Positions 1 to 8,815 of a stretch of DNA of 64,000 nt are shown piece by piece. The position numbers and the translations under genes are program-made. The notes below the pieces were generated by a model. It was given only the letters and a program-made list of their open reading frames with translations, searched no databases and was not told where the DNA came from. How positions within the stretch are numbered: the first letter of the stretch is position 1; each line of letters begins with the position of its first letter. Origin of the DNA: Pelagihabitans sp963760375 (GTDB lineage Bacteria; Bacteroidota; Bacteroidia; Flavobacteriales; Flavobacteriaceae); assembly GCA_963760375.1 (NCBI GenBank), contig CAVXCS010000005.1, positions 992,001 to 1,056,000 on the forward strand, read 5' to 3'.

Positions 1-683
1 AGCATATTGCCGATATAGATTCCCAGAAGCGCCGTGGAAATGGCCGGTATGGTACTTACGAAACCTTCGGGATCATGTATGCCGAGGTAGAGCTTACCCG
101 GCATGATCATCCGGTCGAGATAAGAGACCATATTGCCTTCCATGCTCATATCCCCCGCTGCGAACCCAGGGGCAGAGCCAAACGCCAAAAGGAACCAGTA
201 GGCCAAAAGAAGCGCTATGAACCAGATCACCTGAGACCTTTGGTTCGAATATAGGTACAAAATATTGGCGAACATGTATGCCAGTCCGATGCGTCCCAGA
301 ACACTGCCAAATCTAATCTCTTCGAAGGCATGCAATTCAAGGCCATTATTGTAGATCACCCCCAAAAGAACCAACATGAGCCCTCGTCTGATCACCCGTA
401 ACAACAAACTACGGCGATCGGTGCCCTGTTCCAACTTACGCCCGATGGAATATGGGGTGGCAACCCCTGCCAAAAATAAAAACAAGGGAAAGATAAGATC
501 GTATGCCGCAAAACCATGCCAATAGGGATGCTGTAATTGTCCGGAAATAGCTTGCCAAAATGGGGATTGGGTAATCGCTGCCATCCGATGAAAGATTTCC
601 TCCCCGCCAATGATCCAGAACATATCGAATCCCCTTAAGGCATCAAGGGAATACAATCGCTGTACGGTTGGCTTGATATCCAT
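1..683 (-). CDS. DUF5009 / HGSNAT-like membrane acyltransferase (3' end beyond window)
   Basis: The frame starts at ATG 681-683 and runs off the left edge with 227 codons visible. It opens with LYSLDALRGFDMFWI, the hallmark of the heparan-alpha-glucosaminide N-acetyltransferase-like (DUF5009) family of polytopic membrane proteins. Several hydrophobic helices follow (for example a stretch reading YDLIFPLFLFLAG and another around IWFIALLLAYWFLLAFG). Members are thought to transfer acyl groups across the membrane onto sugars; the substrate here is unknown. The C-terminal helices lie outside the window. Family assignment is firm, function is inferred. Confidence 0.85.
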   Translation of the reverse strand, partial: MDIKPTVQRLYSLDALRGFDMFWIIGGEEIFHRMAAITQSPFWQAISGQLQHPYWHGFAAYDLIFPLFLFLAGVATPYSIGRKLEQGTDRRSLLLRVIRRGLMLVLLGVIYNNGLELHAFEEIRFGSVLGRIGLAYMFANILYLYSNQRSQVIWFIALLLAYWFLLAFGSAPGFAAGDMSMEGNMVSYLDRMIMPGKLYLGIHDPEGFVSTIPAISTALLGIYIGNM

Positions 684-867
684 TTAATGATTGCGGAGGT
701 TGGTCTGGCCAATATAATCCAAATAATAATCCATTGATCTTGGAACGACCAAAAGATTTTGTGCGGAACAAGGCTCCGCACGCCTCATCCACAACATGTC
801 ATGAAACACGGATATGGATGAAACAGCACCATTTACGAAGGAAACCGTATCTCTTCGAGCGGTTTTA

Positions 868-1641
868 TCAATAATCGGAATATTCGGTGGGATAAAGAAA
901 CCTGGTATCGTTTCTCGATACGTTGTTCTGGTATTTTGGCATCTCCTTTAAGACATTCCATTCCGGAGCGTCAACAAAGGATTTCCAATGTTCATCCCGG
1001 CTTTCCTGGTCTGTGAAAGTGGTCATGTACATCAGATTCGGCATTTGACTACCGGATAGGACTTCCGCATAAAAAACGGCATTGAAGCCCAATTTATCGA
1101 AAAGGGTCACCTCACCACCTGCATTGAACATGTCTACCTTGTTCCTATAGAGGGCCTCCGTAGCCGACTCATAACTCCGCATTTCGTAAATCCTGTCCTT
1201 CCTGGGTCCCGATAACGGGGAAGCCTGCATTTTGGGCATATCCACAAATGCCTTCAAAATGGCCGATTCAATTCTTTGATATGGGGGCTTGTCATAAGCA
1301 GCCTCAATATAATCCTTGCCAGCGGTTTTGTAGAGTTGATCATTTTCAAGGGCCGCATCCAACCCTTCGAACTGTGATAGCGTATTGAAAGGGATCAAGA
1401 CATAGGTTATCTTAGGCGTCAAAGAATCCATTTCCCTGGGTTTAAAAACCCCGACTGTATTTATCCCCAATCGTTTCAATGCCGGTAGAAAGGCATTCGC
1501 CAAATAGTCATCCGTCATTTGCACTTGCTCTTCGTTGGCAAATGAGTAGGTCTTCAATTGGTAGTATTCTCTCGGCGTATCCTGGGCATATATGGCCAAC
1601 GAGGTAGCCAATAGCAGTACGATCAAACTCAGATTTTTCAT
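868..1641 (-). CDS. NIPSNAP family secreted protein
   Basis: The protein has 257 residues and begins with a cleavable signal peptide (residues 1-19, hydrophobic core LIVLLLATSLA, cleavage near YAQ). Two related ferredoxin-like halves follow, one starting near REYYQLKTYSF (about residue 24) and one near DRIYEMRSYE (about residue 148). This is the usual double NIPSNAP arrangement. In Bacteroidota such exported NIPSNAP proteins often sit near sugar-catabolic genes, but no biochemical role is established. It is the last gene of a minus-strand run, 3 nt after the GNAT gene. A weak 7-bp hairpin at 761-781 lies downstream but lacks a good U-tract. Confidence 0.88.
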   Translation of the reverse strand: MKNLSLIVLLLATSLAIYAQDTPREYYQLKTYSFANEEQVQMTDDYLANAFLPALKRLGINTVGVFKPREMDSLTPKITYVLIPFNTLSQFEGLDAALENDQLYKTAGKDYIEAAYDKPPYQRIESAILKAFVDMPKMQASPLSGPRKDRIYEMRSYESATEALYRNKVDMFNAGGEVTLFDKLGFNAVFYAEVLSGSQMPNLMYMTTFTDQESRDEHWKSFVDAPEWNVLKEMPKYQNNVSRNDTRFLYPTEYSDY

Positions 1642-1644
1642 TTT

Positions 1645-2121
1645 TTATATTGGTTTAGGATTGAAAGATACGTTTTTTTGGAAACAGACACTATTCTCGA
1701 CACCCTGATATTGTCCGTAATTGGGAATGACCTTGTAACCATTTTTTCGATACAGCGCGATGGCCTCCGGTTGTCTTTTTCCGGTTTCAAGAACGCATTT
1801 TTCAAAATCCAATTCCTTTGCCCATTGTTCAAGTTCCCTTAATATTCTGGTGGCAATGCCCTTGCCCCTGAATGCGGGCACAACATACATGCGTTTTACT
1901 TCCATTGAGGCATTGTCAAAAGGCTTAATGGCTCCGCAAGCCACCGCGATGCCTTGACGATAGCCTACAATGGTGTGCTTTAAGGCGTCGATACGGTTAA
2001 ATTGGGCATAAAATTCATTGTCCTCCCCATCCCTTTCGGCCAAATCGGCATCCAGAAGTGCGACCATCGCGATAAAATCCGGATTTTTTGAGTCGGTTCT
2101 GCGCAAAACCAATGCATTCAT
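1645..2121 (-). CDS. GNAT family N-acetyltransferase
   Basis: The protein has 158 residues and is a single GNAT domain. The acetyl-CoA pyrophosphate-binding loop is visible as RGKGIA (residues 85-90) after the beta strand VKRMYVV, and the late motif ALYRKNGY lies at 122-129. It is cytosolic with no signal sequence. The acceptor substrate cannot be told from sequence. It lies 10 nt after the metallophosphatase gene and 3 nt before the NIPSNAP gene, so the genes are probably co-transcribed. Confidence 0.88.
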   Translation of the reverse strand: MNALVLRRTDSKNPDFIAMVALLDADLAERDGEDNEFYAQFNRIDALKHTIVGYRQGIAVACGAIKPFDNASMEVKRMYVVPAFRGKGIATRILRELEQWAKELDFEKCVLETGKRQPEAIALYRKNGYKVIPNYGQYQGVENSVCFQKNVSFNPKPI

Positions 2122-2131
2122 GAGCGTCGAT

Positions 2132-3046
2132 TTAAGATATCAAAATTCGGGTTCCTTCGGTGCTGATGCGATCTGCATCTTCAAAATAAAAATCTATTCT
2201 ACCCAGGTAAATGCCATAACATCCCACTTGATTCACAAGAATATCATCGCCATTGCCATTTGCGACAATGGTGGGTTTCTCCAAGAAAGTATGGGTATGT
2301 CCCCCTATGATCAACTGGGTATTTTTTGTTCTCGAGGCCAATCCAAGATCATCGGGTCTTTGTTCATCGGCATAAGAATAACCCATATGGGAAAGACAGA
2401 TCACCAAATCGCATGCTTGCCTCACTTTTAGCTCATATTCACAGTCTGCCGCTATTTCATAGGGATCCAAGTACTTCGTTTCTTTGAACAATTTTGGCAG
2501 TACCAGCCCGTCTAGGGCGATACCAAGACCATATACCCCTATTTTAAGTCCATCCACCCAGTAAATTTTATAGGGTTTTACATAACCGTCCATAAGGGTG
2601 TTGCCAAAATCGTAATTAGCACTCAAGAGTTCAAACTTGGCATATGGCATTTGTGCCAAAAGTCCTTCGATGCCATTGTCAAAGTCATGGTTGCCTATGG
2701 TAGCAGCGTCGTATTGGAGCATCGACATTAATTTAAATTCCAATTCGCCTCCATAAAAATTGAAATAGGGCGTGCCTTGAAAAATATCGCCCGCATCGAA
2801 CAGAAGGGTATTCGGATTTTCTTGACGGATGCTGTTCACCAAGCTGGCCCTTTTGGCCAAGCCGCCCATATTGGGATATTCCTGATGGTCGATGGGAAAA
2901 GCGTCGATATGGCTATGCACGTCATTGGTGTGGAGAATGGTCAGGTGTTTTCTATTTTTTGCAGTACAAGCGTTGGTGGATAGGCCTCCTAGGCCCACGA
3001 ATGCCGCTGAGGTCGCTGCTTTGTTTATGAAAGTTCTCCGCCTCAT
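2132..3046 (-). CDS. Metallophosphatase half of a split 5'-nucleotidase
   Basis: The protein has 304 residues and is exported; the N terminus MRRRTFINKAA resembles a twin-arginine or atypical signal. It carries the calcineurin-like metal-binding motifs of 5'-nucleotidases in order: TNDVHSH (residues 40-46), FDAGDIFQG, GNHDFDNG and GGHTHTF. The C-terminal 5'-nucleotidase substrate domain is absent and is encoded by the preceding gene, whose stop lies 1 nt before this start. The pair likely hydrolyses nucleotides or related phosphate esters in the periplasm. The exact substrate is not known. Confidence 0.88.
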   Translation of the reverse strand: MRRRTFINKAATSAAFVGLGGLSTNACTAKNRKHLTILHTNDVHSHIDAFPIDHQEYPNMGGLAKRASLVNSIRQENPNTLLFDAGDIFQGTPYFNFYGGELEFKLMSMLQYDAATIGNHDFDNGIEGLLAQMPYAKFELLSANYDFGNTLMDGYVKPYKIYWVDGLKIGVYGLGIALDGLVLPKLFKETKYLDPYEIAADCEYELKVRQACDLVICLSHMGYSYADEQRPDDLGLASRTKNTQLIIGGHTHTFLEKPTIVANGNGDDILVNQVGCYGIYLGRIDFYFEDADRISTEGTRILIS

Positions 3047-3047
3047 C

Positions 3048-3812
3048 TCAATTTATTTTATAAAATCGGTCATCAACCACCGGGGAAAGGGTGTCCACTT
3101 TTTTAAAATGGTCGATCATCGCATTTCGTATATAGTAGTCTAAATTGATATGTTCCATGGCCTCTTTAAAGAAAAACATACTGTCGCCTCCCCCCAAGAG
3201 GTAGTCTGATGTGGCCACGAAATAGTCGTTCCGTTCGTCGAATGGCTTACCTTGGATGCTGATCTTGACAGGGTGGTTGTTGTCATCCAAAACGATCTGA
3301 ATTCCCGAAATGGGGTGTGCTTTTTTGGATTCGATCAGATATTCCACCAGTTTCAAGACCGTTTTCCCATTTAATTTGACCACGACGATGCTGTTCTCAA
3401 ATGGCATGACTTCATAAGCCGTTCGTGCCGTCACCCTGCCCGGTGCTATCGGGGCCCTGATACCACCAAAATTCAGTAAGACGAAATCAATAGGATGTCC
3501 GGTGCGCATTTCAAAAATGGGATTGGCCTCGGTGAATATGATATCGGCCATTAAATTGCCCAAACTGCTGTTATAGTCGCCATCGGTTTTGGTGATGGGG
3601 CGGGCCGCTATGGCCAAAGTGCTGTCGAGTACGGCGTTCAGCCTGTTTCTATAGGGTGCGATGAAGGTATCGACGCTATCATCGATCAATAAGGTACTGG
3701 CAATGGGCAGTTGCTTCCCTGAAATTTCGGAAAGCTTCGGTGGCTGCCTTTGGCAGGATAATACACTCCCAATAGTTATAAATATAACAAAATGTTGTAT
3801 TTTTAAATTCAT
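3048..3812 (-). CDS. 5'-nucleotidase C-terminal domain lipoprotein
   Basis: The protein has 254 residues with a lipoprotein signal (lipobox VLSC, Cys20). The body is the 5'-nucleotidase C-terminal domain alone: it contains NFGGIRAPI, the AYEVMPFENSIVVV segment and the YLLGGGDSMFFF loop near the end. In classical enzymes this domain binds the nucleoside and follows the metallophosphatase domain in one chain. Here it is the first gene of the operon and the catalytic half follows 1 nt downstream. The lipid anchor suggests that the two halves meet at a membrane face of the periplasm. Confidence 0.87.
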   Translation of the reverse strand: MNLKIQHFVIFITIGSVLSCQRQPPKLSEISGKQLPIASTLLIDDSVDTFIAPYRNRLNAVLDSTLAIAARPITKTDGDYNSSLGNLMADIIFTEANPIFEMRTGHPIDFVLLNFGGIRAPIAPGRVTARTAYEVMPFENSIVVVKLNGKTVLKLVEYLIESKKAHPISGIQIVLDDNNHPVKISIQGKPFDERNDYFVATSDYLLGGGDSMFFFKEAMEHINLDYYIRNAMIDHFKKVDTLSPVVDDRFYKIN

Positions 3813-3854
3813 TTTCCTTTATAACTTAGCCTCCCATTATGGGATCATATTCTT

Positions 3855-3862
3855 TACATTTG
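3855..3862 (+). promoter_or_regulatory. Bacteroidota -7 promoter element (TACATTTG)
   Basis: An exact match to TAnnTTTG lies 64 nt upstream of the DUF6913 ATG, in the divergent gap with the nucleotidase operon. No good TTG -33 element was found at the usual spacing. Confidence 0.5.
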
Positions 3863-3926
3863 TAGTAACCGCCTTTACTGAACTAGCGTAGCATGCGATA
3901 GGGTAGGTTATCAAAAGTAAAAATAC

Positions 3927-4457
3927 ATGTTTAAGGGAATAAAAGATAAGCTCAAGCAAAAATCAGGGGCCAAATTTTTGAGGGAAGCCTTGAAGAAGCC
4001 ACTGGAGCCGATAGAAAGGAGTCATGGTATTTCATCAATAGGTTGTATCGTTGACATCGATCATTTTGAGAATACCGACCTGTTCTATCAATTGCAAGAG
4101 GAATTTTCTTTAAGGCCCAATGCCATCAAGATCATAGGGTATAAAAGTTATTATGATAAGAACTCACCCTATTCCACGCCTGTGTTTTCCGATAAGGATT
4201 TAGGTTGGCACGGAGCGATCGAAAACAGTTACGCCTTGGAATTTTTGAGCCGGGATTATGACCTATTGGTAAACTATTTTAAAGAAGACAATCTATTGAT
4301 GAAACTGATGAGTCTAAAGGCCAAAGCCCGTTTTAGAGTTGGTTTTCGAGAGATTGACAGCTATTTCAACGACCTAATTTTAGATATTCCTTTAAAGGAT
4401 TTTTCAATTTTTAAAAAGGAACTTAAAAAGTATTTGGGCGTTTTGGATGAAATTTAA
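3927..4457 (+). CDS. DUF6913 family protein
   Basis: The protein has 176 residues, is basic at the N terminus (FKGIKDKLKQKSG) and has no signal peptide or membrane helix, so it is probably cytosolic. It resembles the DUF6913 proteins found immediately upstream of dapA in flavobacteria; this assignment is from memory of the family. No catalytic motif is evident. Its end lies 10 nt before the chosen dapA start, so the two genes are likely co-transcribed. Function unknown. Confidence 0.75.
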   Translation: MFKGIKDKLKQKSGAKFLREALKKPLEPIERSHGISSIGCIVDIDHFENTDLFYQLQEEFSLRPNAIKIIGYKSYYDKNSPYSTPVFSDKDLGWHGAIENSYALEFLSRDYDLLVNYFKEDNLLMKLMSLKAKARFRVGFREIDSYFNDLILDIPLKDFSIFKKELKKYLGVLDEI

Positions 4458-4467
4458 GGTGATCAAG

Positions 4468-5358
4468 ATGAAAGAGTTGATTGGAACCGGCGTCGCTTTG
4501 GTGACCCCTTTTAAGGAAGACAGGTCGATAGATGTATCGGCCTTGGAGGGCATTGTGGAGTACTGTATCGCCGGTGGGGTGGATTATTTGGTGGTTTTGG
4601 GAACCACGGGGGAATCGGTCACCTTGAACAAGTCGGAAAAGCTTTTGGTCGTCAATACCGTCATTGCTGCAAATTCAGGCCGGTTACCAATGGTCTTGGG
4701 GGTGGGCGGAAACAATACGGCCGCTGTCGTTGAGGAACTTTTGGAATGGGACCTTTCGAAGTTCGTTGCGGTATTGTCGGTTTCCCCTTATTACAATAAA
4801 CCCACACAGGAGGGTATTTACCAGCATTTCAAGGCAATTGCCATAGTATCACCAAAACCCTTGATCGTTTACAATGTGCCCAGCAGAACGGGAAGCAACA
4901 TGTTGCCCGAAACCACTTTGAGATTGGCCGTTGATTGCGACAACATCATAGCCATCAAGGAGGCATGCGGCGATTTAGATCAGATCACACGACTGGTACA
5001 AAATAAACCCAATGGATTCCTGGTCATTTCCGGAGATGATGTCACTGCCTTGCCTACGGTTCTAGCCGGAGGTGCGGGCGTCATTTCGGTCATCGGGCAA
5101 GGCCTGCCGAAGGTTTTTTCAAGAATGATCGCGTTGGGTCTCGCGGGCCGCTCGGATGATGCATTAAAACTCCATAAGGCGATGTTGGAGGGAATGGATT
5201 TGATTTTCCGTGAGGGCAATCCGGCAGGTATAAAAGCGATGTTGGAGACCGTAGGTTATGGGAAAGCATGGGTGCGACTGCCCTTGGTGGAAGCCACTCC
5301 CCAGCTAAAAAACAAGATCGCTGCTTTTATTGACAGTATGGAAGGGGTAACCGCTTAA
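4468..5358 (+). CDS. dapA: 4-hydroxy-tetrahydrodipicolinate synthase
   Basis: DapA condenses pyruvate with aspartate semialdehyde, the first committed step of the lysine and diaminopimelate pathway. The 296-residue protein has the TIM-barrel signatures GTTGES, YNKPTQEG, VYNVPSRTG (catalytic Tyr) and IIAIKEACGD (Schiff-base Lys). The start at ATG 4468 gives the family's usual opening MKELIGTGVALVTPF and follows AAGGTGATC. An in-frame ATG at 4447 would add seven residues and overlap the upstream stop, and is less likely. DapA supplies both lysine and peptidoglycan precursors. Confidence 0.96.
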   Translation: MKELIGTGVALVTPFKEDRSIDVSALEGIVEYCIAGGVDYLVVLGTTGESVTLNKSEKLLVVNTVIAANSGRLPMVLGVGGNNTAAVVEELLEWDLSKFVAVLSVSPYYNKPTQEGIYQHFKAIAIVSPKPLIVYNVPSRTGSNMLPETTLRLAVDCDNIIAIKEACGDLDQITRLVQNKPNGFLVISGDDVTALPTVLAGGAGVISVIGQGLPKVFSRMIALGLAGRSDDALKLHKAMLEGMDLIFREGNPAGIKAMLETVGYGKAWVRLPLVEATPQLKNKIAAFIDSMEGVTA

Positions 5359-5485
5359 ATCGCGCACAGTTTGGGCGACACTTTGCCCTTGCCCTGTTAA
5401 ATCTGCGCCAAAACATACCAAAAACGGCGACCAACGTTTTACTTTAGCTGCTTTAAAATTGTTTTTTATATCCACCGATTATCCC

Positions 5486-5493
5486 TAATTTTG
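5486..5493 (+). promoter_or_regulatory. Bacteroidota -7 promoter element (TAATTTTG) for bamD
   Basis: An exact TAnnTTTG match ends only 4 nt before the first ATG of bamD (5498). A TTG at 5459-5461 is a possible -33 element, although the 24-nt spacer is slightly long. The position predicts a transcript starting at or next to the ATG. Confidence 0.55.
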
Positions 5494-5497
5494 CAAA

Positions 5498-6325
5498 ATG
5501 TTTTTTAAAATGGGAAGGTATATCAGTTTGCTGTTGATTTTTTTTATGGCTTCGTGCAGCCAGTACCAAAAAGTACTCAAAAACGAAGATATCAAAGCGA
5601 AGTACGAGCTAGCTGAAAAGTATTACGAAGCGGGCGATATGAAACGGGCGAATCGGCTCTTGGAGCAAATAGCCCCGAAGTATGTCGGAAAACCCCAGGG
5701 CGAGCGGGTCATGTTCTTTCTTGCAGATTCGTACTACCAAAGGGGAGACTTCAACATGTCTGGCTATCAATTCGAAAGATTCGTGAAGTCATATCCCAAG
5801 AGCGATAAAATTGCACAAGCATCATTTTTGGGGGCGAAGAGCTTTTATGAACTGAGTCCCGTTTACTCCCTCGACCAGACCGACACCGACAAGGCCCTGG
5901 CCAAATTGCAGATTTTTATCAACGCTTATCCCGAATCGGAATATTTCGATGAGGCGAATGCAATGGCGAAGGAACTCACCACCAAAAAAGAACGCAAGGC
6001 TTATGAAATTGCAAGGCAGTTCAACAAACTCGGCAAGTTCGACTTTTCATTCCTGACCCCGGCCTTGGCCGCGTTCGATAATTTTATTTCCGATTTTCCA
6101 GGTTCAGTTTTTAGGGAAGAAGCGCTCTATTATAAATTCGAAACCGCAACGGAGTTTGCCATGAACAGTTTCGAAAGTTTAAAAACCAAGCGTTTCCAGG
6201 AAGCAAAAGCAGCATACGCCGTTTTAAAGAAACAATTTCCGGATACCAAATTTGCCGCTAAGGCAGATGACCTATTGGAAAAAATCAACAAAGAATTGGA
6301 AGGGTATCCCGTGGATGCCAAATAA
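5498..6325 (+). CDS. bamD: Outer membrane protein assembly lipoprotein BamD
   Basis: BamD is the essential periplasmic TPR lipoprotein of the BAM complex, which folds beta-barrels into the outer membrane. The protein has 275 residues with a lipobox (MASC, Cys20). TPR helices follow, including KYELAEKYYEAGDMKRANRLL, FFLADSYYQRGDFNMSGYQF and YPESEYFDEANAMA. A second ATG at 5510 (GRYISLL...) could be the real start, because the -7 promoter element ends at 5493. It heads the conserved cluster bamD-rpoZ-coaBC-DUF4835-recN. Confidence 0.93.
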   Translation: MFFKMGRYISLLLIFFMASCSQYQKVLKNEDIKAKYELAEKYYEAGDMKRANRLLEQIAPKYVGKPQGERVMFFLADSYYQRGDFNMSGYQFERFVKSYPKSDKIAQASFLGAKSFYELSPVYSLDQTDTDKALAKLQIFINAYPESEYFDEANAMAKELTTKKERKAYEIARQFNKLGKFDFSFLTPALAAFDNFISDFPGSVFREEALYYKFETATEFAMNSFESLKTKRFQEAKAAYAVLKKQFPDTKFAAKADDLLEKINKELEGYPVDAK

Positions 6326-6345
6326 ACAAATTTGATACCAAAACT

Positions 6346-6672
6346 ATGAGTGATCTAAAAAGTTCAAAGGCCCCCGTCTCCACGGTGACCATCAACAAGA
6401 ACAAATTTGATAAGGAAACCGATAATATTTATGAAGCGATTTCGATCACAGCCAAAAGGGCGGTCCAAATCAATTCTGAAATAAAAAAGGAATTGTTGGA
6501 GAAATTGGAAGAATTCGCAACCTACAGTGACAGTTTGGAGGAAGTATTCGAAAATAAAGAGCAGATCGAAGTTTCGAAATTCTATGAAAAATTGCCAAAA
6601 CCTCATGCACTGGCAGTAGAGGAGTGGTTGAACAACAAAATATACTACAGGAATACAGACAAAGACGCTTAG
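6346..6672 (+). CDS. rpoZ: DNA-directed RNA polymerase subunit omega
   Basis: The protein has 108 residues. It shows the Bacteroidota omega pattern: KFDKETDNIYEAISITAKRA at residues 20-39, where family members use a conserved helix to clasp the beta' C terminus, followed by QINSEIKKELLEKLEEF and an acidic tail. It is placed between bamD (20 nt gap) and coaBC (4 nt gap), the standard location in flavobacteria. Omega promotes RNA polymerase assembly and stability. Confidence 0.9.
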   Translation: MSDLKSSKAPVSTVTINKNKFDKETDNIYEAISITAKRAVQINSEIKKELLEKLEEFATYSDSLEEVFENKEQIEVSKFYEKLPKPHALAVEEWLNNKIYYRNTDKDA

Positions 6673-6676
6673 GGTA

Positions 6677-7882
6677 ATGCTGGCCGGTAAAAACATCCTC
6701 TTAGGCATCACTGGAGGTATTGCCGCCTATAAGACCACATTCCTTGTACGTTTACTCATTAAAGCCGGGGCACAGGTTAAAGTAATTTTAACCCAGAGCG
6801 CCGGCGATTTTGTTTCCCCATTAACCCTTGCCACCCTGAGCAAGAATCCCGTACTGACCTCCTTTGTAAAGTCGGAAGGCCATTTGACCGATTGGAACAA
6901 CCACGTCGATCTAGGACTTTGGGCCGATGTCATGGTAATCGCCCCCGCGACTGCCAATACCATGTCGAAAATGGCGAACGGCAATAGTGACAACCTGTTA
7001 TTGGCGACCTACCTTTCCGCAAAATGCCCGGTTTTCTTTGCCCCCGCCATGGATCTTGATATGTACCAGCATCCGACCACCAAGGCCTCTTTGGAAAAAT
7101 TGAAATCGTTCGGAAATATTTTGATACCGGCTGCCTCGGGCGAACTGGCCAGTGGCCTGCAAGGGGAAGGCAGGATGGCAGAGCCGGAAACCATTGTTTC
7201 CACGATCGTTGAATTCCTTGCCCAAGGATTGCCCCTTAGTGGCCAAAGGGTGCTCATTACTGCGGGCCCCACCTACGAGGCCATCGACCCAGTTCGCTTC
7301 ATCGGCAACCATTCCACGGGCTTGATGGGCTATGAGCTCGCAGATACCGCCGCCGACATGGGAGCCGAAGTGATTTTGATTTCGGGCCCTTCGAATTTGG
7401 TACCCAGGAACAAGACCATCAATTTGATCAAAGTTGTTTCCGCCGAGGAAATGTACCAAGAGACGCTCAAACATTATAAGGCCGTGGATATTGCGATTTG
7501 TGCCGCCGCAGTTGCCGATTATAGACCCAAGACCTTGGCCAAGCAAAAAATCAAGAAAAACGAAACCGAGCTGTCGTTGGAATTGGTGAAAAACAAAGAC
7601 ATCCTACTTGCCCTCGGAAATGCCAAAGTGAACCAATTCTTGGTCGGATTCGCCTTGGAGACCGAAAACGAAGTGGAAAATGCGAAAAGGAAACTGCGTT
7701 TGAAAAACCTGGACGCCATCGTCCTCAATTCCTTAAATGATGTTGGTGCGGGCTTTGGCACCCCTACCAATAAAATTCAATTTATAGATAAGAATTTGTC
7801 GATAAAAACGTTTGATTTAAAAACCAAGGCCGAAGTGGCCATGGATATTTGGACAGAAATGATAAGCAGGCTTCATGCGTAA
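6677..7882 (+). CDS. coaBC: Bifunctional phosphopantothenoylcysteine decarboxylase / phosphopantothenate-cysteine ligase
   Basis: CoaBC makes 4'-phosphopantetheine in two steps of coenzyme A synthesis. The 401-residue protein has the FMN-binding decarboxylase domain first (GITGGIAAYK at 10-19, catalytic His76 in NHVDLG) and the ligase domain second (ITAGPTYEAIDPVRFIGNHS). Two decarboxylase positions differ from the Escherichia coli enzyme. The PAMN Asn is Asp126 (PAMDLDM), and the active-site Cys of the GELACG loop is Ser159 (GELASG). I recall the same variants in other Bacteroidota. The gene overlaps DUF4835 by 8 nt. Confidence 0.95.
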   Translation: MLAGKNILLGITGGIAAYKTTFLVRLLIKAGAQVKVILTQSAGDFVSPLTLATLSKNPVLTSFVKSEGHLTDWNNHVDLGLWADVMVIAPATANTMSKMANGNSDNLLLATYLSAKCPVFFAPAMDLDMYQHPTTKASLEKLKSFGNILIPAASGELASGLQGEGRMAEPETIVSTIVEFLAQGLPLSGQRVLITAGPTYEAIDPVRFIGNHSTGLMGYELADTAADMGAEVILISGPSNLVPRNKTINLIKVVSAEEMYQETLKHYKAVDIAICAAAVADYRPKTLAKQKIKKNETELSLELVKNKDILLALGNAKVNQFLVGFALETENEVENAKRKLRLKNLDAIVLNSLNDVGAGFGTPTNKIQFIDKNLSIKTFDLKTKAEVAMDIWTEMISRLHA

Positions 7883-8762
7883 AATCTTAATTCCTTTTTT
7901 ATTCTTGCTGACCTGTCAACTATTCCAGGCCCAGGAACTCAACTGTACCATCACGCTAAATTCGGATCAGGTATCACAGACCAACCAACAAATCTTCAAG
8001 ACGTTGGAGCGCTCCCTGAACGATTTTGTGAATAAGAACAAATGGACCAATAGGGCCTTTAAGGAAAATGAAAAGATCAATGCCCAAATGTTCATCACCA
8101 TCACCAATTTCGATTCCAACAGGTTTAAAGGTACCCTTCAAATCCAATCTTCCCGTCCCGTTTATAATACCTCTTACGAAACCCCGATATTCAATTACAA
8201 GGACAATGATTTTGACTTCGAATATATCGAGTTTCAGCCACTGGTCTTCAATGAAAATGTATATGAGTCCAATTTGGTGAGTGTTATTTCATACTACGTT
8301 TACATCATTTTAGGGTTGGATGCCGATACTTTTTCCTTGGAAGGCGGCAACGATTATTATAGGGTTGCCCAAAAAATTGTCACCCAGGCCCAAGGGAGCA
8401 ATGCGGCGGGTTGGAGCCAATCGACCGACCGAAGTCGATTTGAACTGGTCGATAACCTTATGTCCAACACCTATCGGGAATATCGCGTTGCGATGTACAA
8501 TTACCACCGCAAAGGGATGGATGTGCTGGGGGATAACAACAGCACGGGCAAACAGGTCATCGCCGGTACCATGAAATTGTTCGAGACCATGATCAAACGC
8601 CGACCCAACGCCTTTTTGATCCAGACTTTCTTCGATGCCAAATCGGATGAGATCCAAAATATCTTTTCAGACGGCCCCAAAATGGATGTTGTTCAGTTGA
8701 AGGAAACCTTGAATCGCATCGCTCCCTTGTATTCGGGCACTTGGAACGAAATTAAATATTGA
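7875..8762 (+). CDS. DUF4835 family secreted protein
   Basis: The protein has 295 residues with a signal peptide (residues 1-19, cleavage near FQAQ), so it is probably periplasmic. It starts with ELNCTITLNSDQVSQTNQQ, characteristic of DUF4835, a family largely restricted to Bacteroidota and conserved between coaBC and recN. No enzymatic motif is visible. The gene start overlaps the coaBC end by 8 nt, indicating translational coupling. Function unknown. Confidence 0.88.
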   Translation: MRKILIPFLFLLTCQLFQAQELNCTITLNSDQVSQTNQQIFKTLERSLNDFVNKNKWTNRAFKENEKINAQMFITITNFDSNRFKGTLQIQSSRPVYNTSYETPIFNYKDNDFDFEYIEFQPLVFNENVYESNLVSVISYYVYIILGLDADTFSLEGGNDYYRVAQKIVTQAQGSNAAGWSQSTDRSRFELVDNLMSNTYREYRVAMYNYHRKGMDVLGDNNSTGKQVIAGTMKLFETMIKRRPNAFLIQTFFDAKSDEIQNIFSDGPKMDVVQLKETLNRIAPLYSGTWNEIKY

Positions 8763-8815
8763 CTTCTCTTTTTTCCAGCTTATAGGTTATCTTTACCATT
8801 CAAAATCCACTTTGA

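Noticed and set aside
761..781. GTGCGGA-N7-TCCGCAC hairpin between the NIPSNAP and DUF5009 genes
   Set aside because: The stem is perfect but short, and no T tract follows on either strand, so it is not called a terminator.
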